In this document: positions 24,825-36,058 of the stretch, piece after piece | How positions within the stretch are numbered: the first letter of the stretch is position 1 | Layout: the number at the start of each line of letters is the position of its first letter | DNA from: Castor canadensis | Taxonomy: Eukaryota; Chordata; Mammalia; Rodentia; Castoridae | Assembly (NCBI RefSeq): GCF_047511655.1 | Contig: NC_133397.1 | Span: forward strand, 11,185,501 to 11,249,500 | Direction of reading: 5' to 3' | DNA: 64,000 bases | The notes under the pieces: model-generated | Seen by the model: only the letters and a program-made list of their open reading frames with translations | Databases searched by the model: none | Told to the model about the DNA's origin: nothing | Program-made: the position numbers and the translations under genes

Positions 24825-25753
24825 TAGAGCACATTTTCTTTTTTTTTCATTTTTCTTTTATTATTCATATGTGCATACAAGGCTTGGGTCATTTCTCCCC
24901 CCTGCCCCCACCCCCTCCCTTACCACCCACTCCACCCCCTCCCGCTCCCCCCCCTCAATACCCAGCAGAAACTATTTTGCCCTTATTTCTAATTTTGTTG
25001 TAGAGAGAGTATAAGCAATAATAGGAAAGAACAAGGGTTTTTTCTGGTTGAGATAAGGATAGGTATACAGGGCATTGACTCACATTGATTTCCTGTGCGT
25101 GGGTGTTACCTTCTAGGTTAATTCTTTTTGATCTAACCTTTTCTCTAGTACCTGTTCCCCTTTTCCTATTGGCCTCAGTTGCTTTAAGGTATCTGCTTTA
25201 GTTTCTCTGCGTTAAGGGCAACAAATGCTAGCTAGTTTTTTAGGTGTCTTACCTATCCTCACCCCTCCCTTGTGTGCTCTCGCTTTTATCATGTGCTCAT
25301 AGTCCAATCCCCTTGTTGTGTTTGCCCTTGATCTAATGTCCACATATGAGGGAGAACATACGATTTTTGGTTTTTTGGGCCAGGCTAACCTCACTCAGAA
25401 TGATGTTCTCCAATTCCATCCATTTACCAGCGAATGATAACATTTCGTTCTTCTTCATGGCTGCATAAAATTCCATTGTGTATAGATACCACATTTTCTT
25501 AATCCATTCGTCAGTGCTGGGGCATCTTGGCTGTTTCCATAACTTGGCTATTGTGAATAGTGCCGCAATAAACATGGGTGTGCAGGTGCCTCTGGAGTAA
25601 CAGTCTTTTGGGTATATCCCCAAGAGTGGTATTGCTAGATCAAATGGTAGATCGATGTCCAGCTTTTTAAGTAGCCTCCAAATTCTTTTTCCAGAGTGGT
25701 TGTACTAGTCTACAGTCCCACCAACAGTGTAAGAGGGTAGAACACATTTTCTT
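24825..25753 (-). mobile_element. young 5'-truncated L1 3' end with TSDs
   Basis: Minus-strand L1 (24841-25737). The C-terminal end of ORF2 is open over 96 codons, with the WKQPRCP and [11 protein letters not shown] motifs, to a TAG at 25333-25335. The 3'UTR and reversed poly(A) follow. A 16-bp TSD with one mismatch (24825-24840, 25738-25753) flanks it. By eye about 97% identical to the 3' end of the full-length L1 at 33-40 kb, so the same recent subfamily. It keeps CpGs lost in that copy. An extra base near 25690 breaks the upstream frame. Confidence 0.9.
24890..24960 (-). repeat. polypurine G-rich tract of L1 3'UTR
   Basis: C-rich on the plus strand (repeated CCCCC and CCCTCCC runs), so G-rich in the L1 sense. 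Multiple G-runs could form a G-quadruplex, a known feature of L1 3'UTRs. Confidence 0.7.
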
Positions 25754-26215
25754 GAGAAATGTTGCTTCCTTTGTTGAGTACCATATGACCATTTCTCAAT
25801 GCTTTGTAGCAATTTTCACCAGTTTCACTGGAGAGTAAATATGAAAGCTCCTCAGTTTGTTAGGTCAGAATTCAATTTTTAAGGGTGGATCTAATACTTT
25901 TTCACTAGTATTAGGAATCATTTTTTAAACAATAAAAGCCCCTAATTGATTGCCAGGGTGTTTATGGATAATTTTCAGTAATTTCACCAAGAAAGTCATA
26001 TTGATTTCTTTCTCAGTGCCCAGCAGATTTACATTGAAAAAGCAATGTAATTCGTTACTAATAGGTTCACACATTATAACTTTGAATTTGATTATATAAA
26101 AAATGAAAAGGAAAAATGAAAGACAAATATACTGTATTAACATGTGCCCCCTCCAGAAGACTGTTATCTGCATAAAATTTGACTTATCTTGACTACAGCA
26201 GATCATATTTAGCAA
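25754..26215. other. unclassified sequence
   Basis: Nothing recognised; the 96-codon minus frame has no domain. Confidence 0.35.
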
Positions 26216-26483
26216 GAATGTCTATCATTGTGCTTTATAACACACATGTACATGGAAGCAACACTAGGAATCTCTCTGTATAATTATCTCATGTCTTTCT
26301 TATTATCTCTTACGTTTTCTCTTCAACAAAATCAGAGAAAAAAAGGAGAGAACAGGTTCTGCCTGGAAGAGAGGAGGGGTGTGGGATGGGCTGGAGGAGA
26401 GTTGGGAGGGGGGATGGCTCAAATAATGTATACATATGTGAGTAAATGTAAAAAATGATGAAATAAAAGAGGAATGTCTATCA
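26216..26483 (+). mobile_element. short L1 3' end with TSDs
   Basis: About 244 bp of L1 3'UTR (26228-26471): CTCTCTGTATAATTATCTCATG, CTTATTATCTCTTACG, a G-rich tract (GGAGGGGTGTGGGATGGGC), then AATGTATACATATGTGAG and an A-rich tail. A 12-bp direct repeat GAATGTCTATCA (26216-26227, 26472-26483) is the TSD. Confidence 0.85.
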
Positions 26484-27974
26484 CTAATTTCTTATTTTTA
26501 TGAATAAATTTGAGCACATTGTAGCCTATGATAGGACAGCCATAATTGGTTTTGCATTGAATTAACCATTTTATTTATACAAGTGATGGTTTTTTTCCAG
26601 AGGCTTGTAAACAAAAAGCAATTTATATACACCTACCTCACATGCTCCATATACTGGCAAATTAAATTTCCTGTTCTTTATTCCTTGACTCTACTTATGA
26701 ATGTCAGGGATAAATTAGGAATTTTAATATGTGTGTGTGTGTGTGCATAATGTGTAAGTACATAGTGAGTATCTGTGCTTAGGTTTATAAGTATGTATAG
26801 CAAAGCTACATGGAGTTATTACAGATGCACTTAAAATATATACATGGCTGGAGAGGAGGGACAAAGCACACATGGAGACATGCAAATAACACCAAAAGAG
26901 ATGAAGTAAAACAAATTTTGGACTTATGTATTAATGAATTGAGTGATTTTATTATCCCTCTCCTGAAAAAGAATTGGCTGTAATAACTCAAATGTAAGCT
27001 ATTGCAAAACACAAAGTTTTTAAAGTATTTTAATATGCTGAAAAAATTTTGCTTCTGTCAAAACTTTTTCAATAAAAATCCAATAAAATTGATGTGTAAT
27101 TCTGTGTATTAAGACACCAATAAATTAATTTAAATAAAAAATATATATATTTTTTGTAACTTACAAGAACATATTTAATAGAGATACAATAATGTCAATG
27201 AGATACATGGACTGACATTAAAGAGACAGTGCTGCATTTTGTCCTCTAAAATTTTCACACCCAACATAGTTGAAAAGCCACAACCTCTAGACAAGTGCCT
27301 TGGCTTCCAGACTGTTGTTGGTTGGCAGTTCCTGTTGAGAAGGTCATGGTAGAGGCAAGCCAAGTCTTAGTCAGCCCAGTTTCATTGTTTAAATAATGGT
27401 GAACTCTGACACAGTTCTTTAAAACGGTGACTGTTTAAGAAAATATTTCTTTATAATAAACGTATTTCCTAAAATGAAATTATAGGGGATGTATATTTTA
27501 ATAATCTATAATGATTTTGAAATGAATGTGAAAGTTAGAGAATGACAGGCCAATTAAATATCAGATGCAAGTTTTAGGTTTGGGAAATGTACTCCTATAC
27601 GCATAGGATGAATTCATTACATTTTCATAAATCCTTTGACTTCTAATCATTTTACAAATAAGCTGATTAATATGTTATTCAAGACTAGGAGATTCGGAAC
27701 TACTCTTAGTTCAAAGCCTGCATCTTATTCTTTGGACATGTGATGAAGCTATTTTTAAGTCTAGGGAATTTTCCAGTATTTTTGCCTAGCACAGCCTTTT
27801 TGTTTCACTTGACTATGATTCTTGTAATTAAAGAAAGAACTTTCCTAAATGACTGCTTTTTTTTTTCCTTCCAGCACATAGGCCATTAACCATATTGTTC
27901 AATTCATGGTAATACCCGATATCTTCCCTCATATCTTAGCAGAAAAGTAGTAGAACCTCACATATCATAATCAT
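26484..27974. other. unclassified, with a TG microsatellite
   Basis: A (TG)n run lies at about 26729-26746 and a short AT run near 27141-27155. No gene supported. Confidence 0.4.
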
Positions 27975-28185
27975 TACTACAATTTATTGAGTATGCATTG
28001 TGTTAGATACTGTGTTTTTGTTTTATTTAGATTCATTTCATCTTAATTATGCTTTTGTAAGTCACTGGAAATATTTCTCCACTGTTCAAGTGAAGAAATT
28101 CAGTGCTCAGAAAAGGCACATCATTTTTCCAGAGTAATACACAAGTGGTGGCACATTTGTGAACTGACTAAATTCAAAGCTTAAG
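27975..28185 (+). mobile_element. MIR SINE
   Basis: TTTATTGAGTATGCATTGTG, TTAGATACTGTG, GTGAAGAAATTCAGTGCTCAG, CAAGTGGTGGCAC and AATTCAAAGCT are in MIR order. Confidence 0.6.
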
Positions 28186-28225
28186 TTGTTAATTTCTGTA
28201 CTTGATATTTACCATTTTGGAGAAT

Positions 28226-28612
28226 GAGCCTGCATTGTTCTATTTATGCTATTATAACAAAATGCCTGAGAAGGGATACTTTATAAAGGAAAGAGGTTTA
28301 TTTAGCACACAGTTCTGGAGGTTCTAGAGCATAGTGGTGATATCTGCTCAGGTCTGGTAACAGCCATTGGTTTGCAATGGGCAATGGTGGGAGGACACAT
28401 GGAAATGATCTCATGATGAAACAGGAAGCCAGAGAGATTAAGGAATCAGTCTTGCCCTTTTTTAAACAATTCTTTCTTGTGAGAACTCACTCCCTCTCTG
28501 AGAACAGTATTTATCTCCCTGAGGACCTATCTTTCATCAGGCCCCATCTTTTAAAGGTTCCATCATCTCCCAACATCACCACAACTTTGGGGGATACTAT
28601 CAAACCATGCCT
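28226..28612 (-). mobile_element. solo MaLR LTR (MST/THE1-like)
   Basis: The plus strand shows the complement of an MST-type LTR: GCTATTATAACAAAATGCCTGAG, GGTTTATTTAGCACACAGTTC, CTCATGATGAAACAGGAAG, GTGAGAACTCACTCCCTC, CAGGCCCCATCTTTTAAAGG and CCAACATCACCACAACTTTGG. No retroviral coding sequence flanks it. Confidence 0.7.
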
Positions 28613-31600
28613 ACACCATAGCAAATCTGCTGAATATGTGATTCCTGATATGTGAAGAAATTTTCTGTATTCCTAACTTTAGTGGGAGCAGACCTCTTCT
28701 CTCCCACAATAGATATCTTCCCAGGATCCCCTTCAGCAGTAAATAGACAAATGACCCAGAATCTGCCATTCAGTGTTACCTGCCCAGAGTTGGAATTTGT
28801 GTAACACTAATGTAAAGAAAAGATTCACAAGAACTCATATTTTGCTTGTGGTATTGAGAGTTTCACAGTGATCTCTAAATAAAAGCTCCATATGTCATAT
28901 AAAGGTAACATCTCTGTTCAGAAAGAGAGACATAAAAGTATATCCTACAGCCAGGATTCTACTCATAGCCATTCCCTGTTGAGAGCTGAGTGACAGTCCT
29001 TACTGAGAGGCTCATCCCAGGGGATCATTCATAAATAGGGAATGCTTCCTGTCCTGGAATGTGCATCTCATAAGAAGCAAACAGATCAACCCTTCCTTAA
29101 AGCACTGCTCATTTCTTTTCAACAAAATCTATGTAAGCTCCTTCCATCAACTCCTATTTCTTTCCATAATAGCTCTTCATTTCTGATTTTGGTTGCATCA
29201 ATATTGCAAACCAGAGATGGACAGCCAAATGTAATTTGATAAGTATCGTCAATTTCCAGGATTATTTTAAACTCTCAGGTAATTTCATATTTTTAAAGTT
29301 TTATTATTTTTTTTTGAAATGTATGCACATAACTGCTGGTCTATCAGTTTAACATACATGGAAGCAAACACTATTTTTACTGAACAAAAAGTCCCTGAAA
29401 CATTGCTTTTCTTTTATTTTCCTTACTCCTGTCTATAACTTTAAAACTATACAGTGTTTGGAGGGAAACTTTTTATATTGTTACATTCCTTTTGCCATCA
29501 TGTTTCCAATTAGGAGAGAAATATTTAATTGAGTTACTATCAAAAATAGAAGCTTATAAGGGATGTGCCAACAGAAGCAGTTTTTGGATTAATTTATGCA
29601 GCTGTCATTAGTTGTAACAGGAGCTATCTATGGAAATACATCATTTGTATATGAATTCGAGCTGAAAGGAATCCAGAAATTTGAAAACCCATAATATGAG
29701 GATTATAAGTTGTCAAAAGGATAATCACAAATGGTTGGGTTTTGCTATGTTTTTGAAATGTAAGGATATTATACTGTAAGGCAAACAAAAGAAGGAGATT
29801 GTATTTGTTGTGGATTTCTATTAATATGCAATATGTTCTAAATGCTTTTATGAGAGTTGATTGGAAAAGTTTCAGGACTCTGATTTCAGCTTTGTAATGC
29901 CAATTTAAGATCTGGGTACTTTCTGAGCTACCAACATCATGATAACATCTCTGCACTAAAAAATGCAAAACCAAGGAATCTGTAAGTAATTTACTGAGTC
30001 TAATATGAAACTTAAGATATCTCAATTTAATAATATTTAAAATCTAGAAATAATTAGGAAAAAGAATAATTATGCATAGGTGTAGGGGGAAAAGCAAATG
30101 AGATACAGTTTTGGATGTAGTCTGCCATCATTAAAAAATAAGGCAAAAGGATAGGATAGAAACATTGAAGCTTTAGAACTACATGTCCTTTCTCTTTCAG
30201 AGAAGGGAGAGGAAATATTGTGTAAGGCTTCTTTTAGTATAAGGCTTTCCCAATTATTAATGTGGAAAGTAGTGTGCTGATTTATATTATCAATATTTTA
30301 TCAAGCCTAAAACAGCCTTGTCACTATTAAGGTTTCCAAATATAGTCTGAAGATTTTAAAGTAAAGTTTAACTTGTTTTCATTTTTCCTTCATTTTTCAT
30401 AGTCATTCACCCATCAAACTTGTGTGTTTATTGCCCCAGGGAAAGAGACAATCCACTTTGATAAAGATATATTTCTCAGTTGCAAGTTTTAATGCATTGT
30501 TAAGCCCTTTGAGGAATGTTTTTGATAAGCTGTTTTCATTCTGTAGATTTAAATTTTTTGAAGAACATAACATGGACGTCTGCATACCTAAAATTTTATT
30601 TTTAGTTAAAAAACCAGAGTGCCACATGTTAGGATGGAAGTTGGAAGGTGTCAGACTATATGATCCTCAGACCATAATTTAGGGAAGAATAAATAATAAC
30701 ATTAAATAACATTTTCTCATCCCTGAGGGGAAAAAAAAGATTTAGAGGAGTGAGAGTCAGAGGGATGTTGACTAGACTTTAGACATGCCAATTCCCTACA
30801 AAAATTAAACTTTTAAGCTTTGATTCACTTGGGTCAAACCCAAAAGAAAGATGGGTAGGGTTAGAAATGGAAACACATAGACAAGTTTGCATGTGTTTTT
30901 GAGTGGATGATGTCTATGCCTTATTTACAAGGTAAGACCTAAAAAGAATGTAAATATGGAAAAATTATCATGGAGCATATCCCAATGCTGAGCAACATGC
31001 TTCAGGAAAAATACTAATGGAATTCCATACCTATGGACATCATCAGGAATTCCATATGTGCCTTATGGTTCAGTGGCTAGCCACAGGCATCAACAACTCA
31101 TCTGCACAGAGTTAGCAGCCCCCGTGTCTGTATTTCTCCTTTACCAGATTCCCTCTTACTTCTAGTGGTTGTGGCTGCCTGAAACTCTGTTCTTCATGCA
31201 AGAAAGACTGCATTCTTTACAAATCCATCCATTTCATGTGTTACTGAATATGGCATGTTGTCAGGTGAAAACCATAGATCTAGAAACTGATTCAGAGCAT
31301 TTTATGGCTTACAAATGTTTATTGTCTCCCAGACTCTGTGTACTTTCTGTAAATTTCCCCAGAGTTATAGTCCTTATGTCTAGGAGGGTTGCTTAGCCTT
31401 ACTGGCAGCAGAACTTCTGAAATTAACTTTTCAAACAAATGGTGACTTCTCTTTTGCAATTCCTAGGAAAAATGATTAACTGTCAAAATGTATAGTCTCG
31501 AAAATTTTTTTCTTTTCCTGGTCCAGAATTATGTGTCAATTATATGGTGTTTATGAAGGAAATTTAGGCCTATAAAAGAAAATATTACCTGCTGTCTCCA

Positions 31601-31683
31601 TGCAGCTGGAAAGGTAATATTACCAATAAGAAACACAAGTGAAATTGCATATCAAAGTAAATAATTATTCAAAAATTCACTTA
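28613..31683. other. unclassified AT-rich sequence
   Basis: About 3 kb without a recognised feature. The minus-strand frame at 29624-30025 (133 codons) is the longest outside L1 DNA but shows no domain, signal peptide or splice context. I treat it as chance. Confidence 0.4.
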
Positions 31684-31886
31684 AAGCTAAGTGTGGCACA
31701 TGCCTGAGCTCCTAGGTACACAGGAAGCAGAGGAGAAAAATCATGGCTGTAGACCAAGAGTGCACAACTGTATCTAAAAAAAGAAGAGGGGTGGGGGCAT
31801 GGATCAGTGGCAGAGTGCTTGCCCAGAAAGCACAAGACTCTGAGTTCAAATTCCAGTACCACCAAAAAAATAAAAAATAAAAAAAT
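31684..31886 (+). mobile_element. composite SINE (B1-like plus ID-like)
   Basis: B1-like start GTGTGGCACATGCCTGAGC, then the tRNA-like GGGGCATGGATCAGTGGCAG and GAGTTCAAATTCCAGTACC, then an interrupted A-tail. Confidence 0.75.
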
Positions 31887-33180
31887 TGACCAAAAAGCTG
31901 TCAGAGGCTGACTTCCCAAACATTACCATCACAATCTGTTGATAAGACCAAGTAATGTATGGTCTATCCAGATGAGGAAAAATGTCATTTCTCAATACCC
32001 TCACAGTTTATCAGTTTGGGAAAGTGGAAGTTTAGTTTTAGGTGGATCTTTCATTGCAAAGATGGAACTAGGGTTTGGTTCAAATCATTGCAAAATATTC
32101 TAAGATGTTTGGAAACACCAATATGAGGATTTTGAGGCAAAATTTCCAATGTATTCTAAATACAAGACATCATTGATACTTTCCATTTAAGCATTAAGTT
32201 TTGGAGAAATGTTCCTGTAACGAACAATCAAGTCACTTCAGACAGCTGGAACAAAGAAGTCACACTAATGAAGACAAAAAAATAGAGATGAGATGCAAAT
32301 GTGGTCATCCAGGGTGACTATGAGTGCTTCTTGTGAGTGAAATTGTGCTTGGATTGTCCAAATAATGACTTCTCTTATACCCAAAGGCACAACAAATGCC
32401 AATACTACTTCCAGAGCTGTGACCCAAAAGATGAAGTAAAAGGTACAGGTAACAAAATGAAATCTAATTAACAAACAGATTCAGAGTTTGTTTACTTGCT
32501 CAGCTTCATTCATCAAACACTATAACTACCTGCCTAACTTTCCTCATGTCAACAAGTAGCCTTTACTAACTTTCCCCAATAATCATTCTGGATATTGAGG
32601 CAACATATTCTTGTTAAATAAGCCTGTGTTTTTTAGTTTTACATGTCATCACACCAGGTTCTTTCTTAGTTCAAATATAAATGAGAAATCTGACACAAAA
32701 AAAGCACTAATTAATGACACCTCCCATGTTCTGTCCTTCTGTAATAGACCATCATATTCTGATTAGTGCTGTTGCTCAGTCTGTGACCTTCCAGTTGCCC
32801 TCTTCCCATTTGCTATATGAGTTTATCTATTTTTAAGAAGTCACCTTCAAATATATAGTGTGTTGGGGAGGATTTGCTCTCTGACTGGTGATCAGAGAGA
32901 TGGGACTTACTTTCTTATCTTGTTAATCTCATCATTTTCAGGTGGATATGTCTTATTTGAACTGAATGGTTCTGTGTATTCTAGCTTGCCAAGTACTAAT
33001 TATCCATATTTCCTTCTTTCCCTATCACATATGTTCTCAGTTGGATACTTTATGAAATCACCATAAATGTGACTTCAATGCCAATATGACTCTAGATATA
33101 TTGCTCTATCATCACAAATTTTTGTTCATTGTATGATGCTACCATAGGTTCTCCAAAGGCTAAAATAAAAAATCAGTTTT
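31887..33180. other. unclassified sequence upstream of the full-length L1
   Basis: No gene or repeat recognised. It forms the left flank of the 33.2 kb L1 insertion. Confidence 0.4.
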
Positions 33181-33196
33181 AATGACATCATATAAT
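33181..33196. repeat. left TSD of full-length L1
   Basis: AATGACATCATATAAT, identical to 40372-40387. It is preceded by TTTT, giving an L1-endonuclease-like TT/AATG cleavage site. Confidence 0.93.
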
Positions 33197-33206
33197 CAGG
33201 AGATTC

Positions 33207-33215
33207 CAAGATGGC
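33207..33215 (+). promoter_or_regulatory. YY1-like site at L1 5' end
   Basis: CAAGATGGC is at almost the same offset as in human L1 (+13 to +21 there). The family fact is from memory; function here is inferred. Confidence 0.65.
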
Positions 33216-33635
33216 AGCTAGAGGTAGGAAGCAGAAAGCGACACTCCTATAGTGAAATCTTGGAGAGACGCTGGAGACACACTTTGCAGGCATAATCACT
33301 GAGAAAAGGCATAACTTTGACCCCTCCACATCTCCAGCCAGTGCAGAGAATCTCCACTTCATGTTAAACAGAGAAACAAGGAGGGCCCCCAGGGCCGCCA
33401 GTGGCAGGCGCCCACATGGCGTGGGAAGACGCGGACCAGGTGAGCTTCGCGGTACCACGGTAGCCCCACAGACAAGCCTGGGCCAGAGCAGCATAGCCCC
33501 CTGGACAGACTGACCTCCACCCAGGAAAAAAAAAAGAGAAACTGAGTAATAAGCAATAAGAACAGCTAAGACACACTGGAAAGAGGGTGGGGCGCCCTGA
33601 GCGCTGAAGATCAGGGGAAAGGAATCCTTCCCGGG

Positions 33636-33995
33636 ACTGTAAATAAACAAGTCGGGCTGGCCGGAGAGCCTCTGGCGGGAGCGGGGCGCGCGCCCAGCAA
33701 CCAGGAGCGGGGAAGCTTGTGAGAGGAGGGAAGACCCACTTCCCACGTGAACTGTAAACAAACATGGCGGCCAGCAGGAGCAGCAGCACTGCCCAGTAAG
33801 CAGGAGCAGGAAAGCCTGTGAAAGTGGCAGTGGGAGGAAACCTTTAGAGGAGAGGGGGGAAGACCCACCTCCCACAAGAACTGTAAATAAACACGCAGGC
33901 CTGACAACGCAGGGGCAGTGTCACCTTTCCCAGTGCTTGGAAAGGGGAAAGCCTGTAGCAGAGGCTCCCGCACAGGAGAACTCTGAGCAAACAAA
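33636..33995 (+). repeat. tandem monomer-like units in L1 5'UTR
   Basis: Repeated words ACTGTAAATAAACA, GGGAAGACCCAC and CCTGTGA recur at spacings of about 115, 129 and 100 bp. This resembles the monomer arrays of rodent L1 promoters but with shorter, more diverged units. Confidence 0.55.
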
Positions 33996-34238
33996 GCCTG
34001 TGGGACCAGGTGAGTGCCTAGCTCACTCCAGAGATCTGCATAAATAACGCTGTCAGGTACAGGCTGAGAGCAGCAGGCAGGCAAGCCACAGTTGCAGATA
34101 CCACTCTCAGAACTGTCTCCAGACGTTTTTTTTCTGTTTCTCCCTACCTTTGATGAGAGAACAACCGAATTACACCTGCAAGCCGAAAAACTTACTGAAA
34201 CTGTATTGCATTTGAACTGGGGACACTTGGTGGGGCTT

Positions 34239-34242
<4 letters not shown>

Positions 34243-34284
<42 letters not shown>
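34243..34284 (+). repeat. (TG)n microsatellite within L1 5'UTR
   Basis: About 21 TG units, then GAGAGTGTGT. Likely length-polymorphic. On the minus strand it encodes alternating His-Thr. Confidence 0.95.
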
Positions 34285-34286
<2 letters not shown>

Positions 34287-34807
34287 AGTGTGTAGTTTTG
34301 TTCTACTTTATGCATCCCCTTTGATGAGACAACTACAGAACAACATCTGAGGCACCAACTCCAGGACTGGAGATTGAGACCGACACCCAAATTATTAAGA
34401 CTGAAACTGCATTGCATATAAACTTGGAAGTTTTTTGGTTTTTTTTTTTTAATTTTCTATTTTCCATTTTATTTTAATTCATTTTTATATATAGATATTA
34501 CTTTCATTTACTTATTTTTTATTTTTTTTATCTTTGATTTTCAATCCTCTCTCTGTCTCTCTAATGTCTGTTCAGCTTACTGTCGATTAGTACACTAACA
34601 CTCCCTGTTTATACCTTTGAAACTCTCTTGTCTGATACCTTGTTCTGCTTTCTCCCTCTTGTCTGTATATTTGTTTTCCCCTTTTCTTTAACTTCTTGCT
34701 TTCCATCTCAGCTCACTCTTCCATTCTAAATATTACCATTGTTATTATTACAAGCTAGAAAACACTTAATTACACACAGTACAGGGACAGTAACAACACC
34801 AAGGACA

Positions 34808-36008
34808 ATGATGGGAAGACAGAAAAAACAGGGAAACCAGTTTCCCCACAGCAAAAAATTAGTACAGGAACCAGAGGGGAATGAAGAGAACAGAAACTCA
34901 GATCCAGACTCCAACAAAATGAAGATAAACTACGCCAAAGGACCCAATGAAGCCCACAGAATAATTTAAAAGAAGACATACTACAAGTACTCAATGAGAA
35001 TTTTATAGAGAAGATACTGGATAGGGTGAACCAAAATGTACAGGAGACACTCAAGAAATTCCAAGACAATAAAAATAGAGAATTTGAAAAAGCAAAAGAA
35101 GAAATAAAGGAAACCATAGAAGCACTGTATAAACACCAAAGTGAAAGAGAGAACACAATGAATAAATGAATAAATGAACTCAGGACAAAAATAGACAACA
35201 ATAAAAAAGAAAACTGCCAGGATATGGAAAACCTCAGAAAAAAGAATGAAACAGAACTGCAAAAGAAAATGGAAGGCCAATCCAGCAGAATAGAACAAAC
35301 AGAAGACAGAATCTCAGAACTTGAAGATGAAATGGTAATTAAAGGAAAAACCGAAGAACTATTAATTAAACAACTCAAGACCTGTGACAAGAAAATGCAA
35401 GAACTCACTGACTCCATCAAAAGACCAAACTTGAGAATCATGGGCATCGAAGAAGGAGAAGAGGTGCAAGCAAAGGGAATGCATAATATATTCAACAAAA
35501 TAATAATGGAAAATTTCCCAAATCTAGAGAAAGATATTCCCATACAAATGCAAGAGGCCTCCAGGACACCAAACAGAACAGATCAAAATAGAATTACTCC
35601 ACGACATATCATCATTAAAACAACAAGTTCAGAAACTAAGGAAAGAATATTGAAGGCTGTAAGAGAGAAAAAACAAGTAACATACAAAGGTAAACCCATC
35701 AAAATCACAGCAGACTTCTCAACAGAAACATTAAAAGCAAGAAGAGCGTGGGGTGATATCTTCGGGCACTGAATGAAAATAACTTCAACCCCAGGATACT
35801 CTACCAAGCAAAACTATCATTCAAAATAGATGGAGCAATAAAAGTCTTCCATGATAAGCAGAAACTAAAACAATATGTGACCACAAAGCCACCATTACAA
35901 AAGATTCTGCAAGGGATCCTGCACACAGAAAGTGACACCCCACTTAACCATGAAAAGGCAGGCAGCACCAAACCACAGGATAAGAAAAAGCAAGACAGTA
36001 GAGAGTAA
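34808..36008 (+). pseudogene. L1 ORF1 (RNA-binding/chaperone protein), broken
   Basis: ORF1 encodes the L1 trimeric RNA-binding chaperone that coats L1 RNA. It begins with tandem ATGs (34808, 34811) in a basic N-terminus (MGRQKKQ). A one-base shift creates TAA at 34967-34969. The coiled-coil segment (Lys/Glu-rich heptads, about 34972-35400) is in another frame with TGA at 35167-35169, inside an 8-bp tandem AATAAATG duplication. The RRM-like core follows (RPNLRIMGIEEGEE) with the C-terminal domain (IIIKTTSSETKERIL). A shift near 35765 gives TGA at 35770-35772. The original frame resumes to TAA at 36006-36008. Size and domain order fit ORF1p. Confidence 0.9.
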
Positions 36009-36058
36009 CATCAAGTTAGGTATACACAATCAAACCTTTGAACAACTAAGACAACTAA

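Larger units (their letters stand above)
33197..34807 (+). promoter_or_regulatory. L1 5'UTR / internal promoter region
   Basis: GC- and CpG-rich in its first half (about 33370-33780) within an otherwise AT-rich window. CAAGATGGC at 33207-33215 (element +11 to +19) matches the YY1 site that positions transcription start in human L1. A second ATGGCGG core lies at about 33764. Three to four degenerate tandem units share ACTGTAAATAAACA (33636, 33751, 33880, weaker near 33980). The latter part holds a (TG)n run and a T-rich stretch. Confidence 0.75.

Noticed and set aside
33611..34417. Possible protein with His-Thr repeats
   Set aside because: The His-Thr run is only the (TG)n microsatellite read in reverse. 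Kept only as an ORF0-like geometric observation, not as a gene.
34770..35543. 257-codon minus-strand frame
   Set aside because: It is the antisense shadow of L1 ORF1; Ser/Phe/Leu-rich composition comes from the A-rich sense strand.
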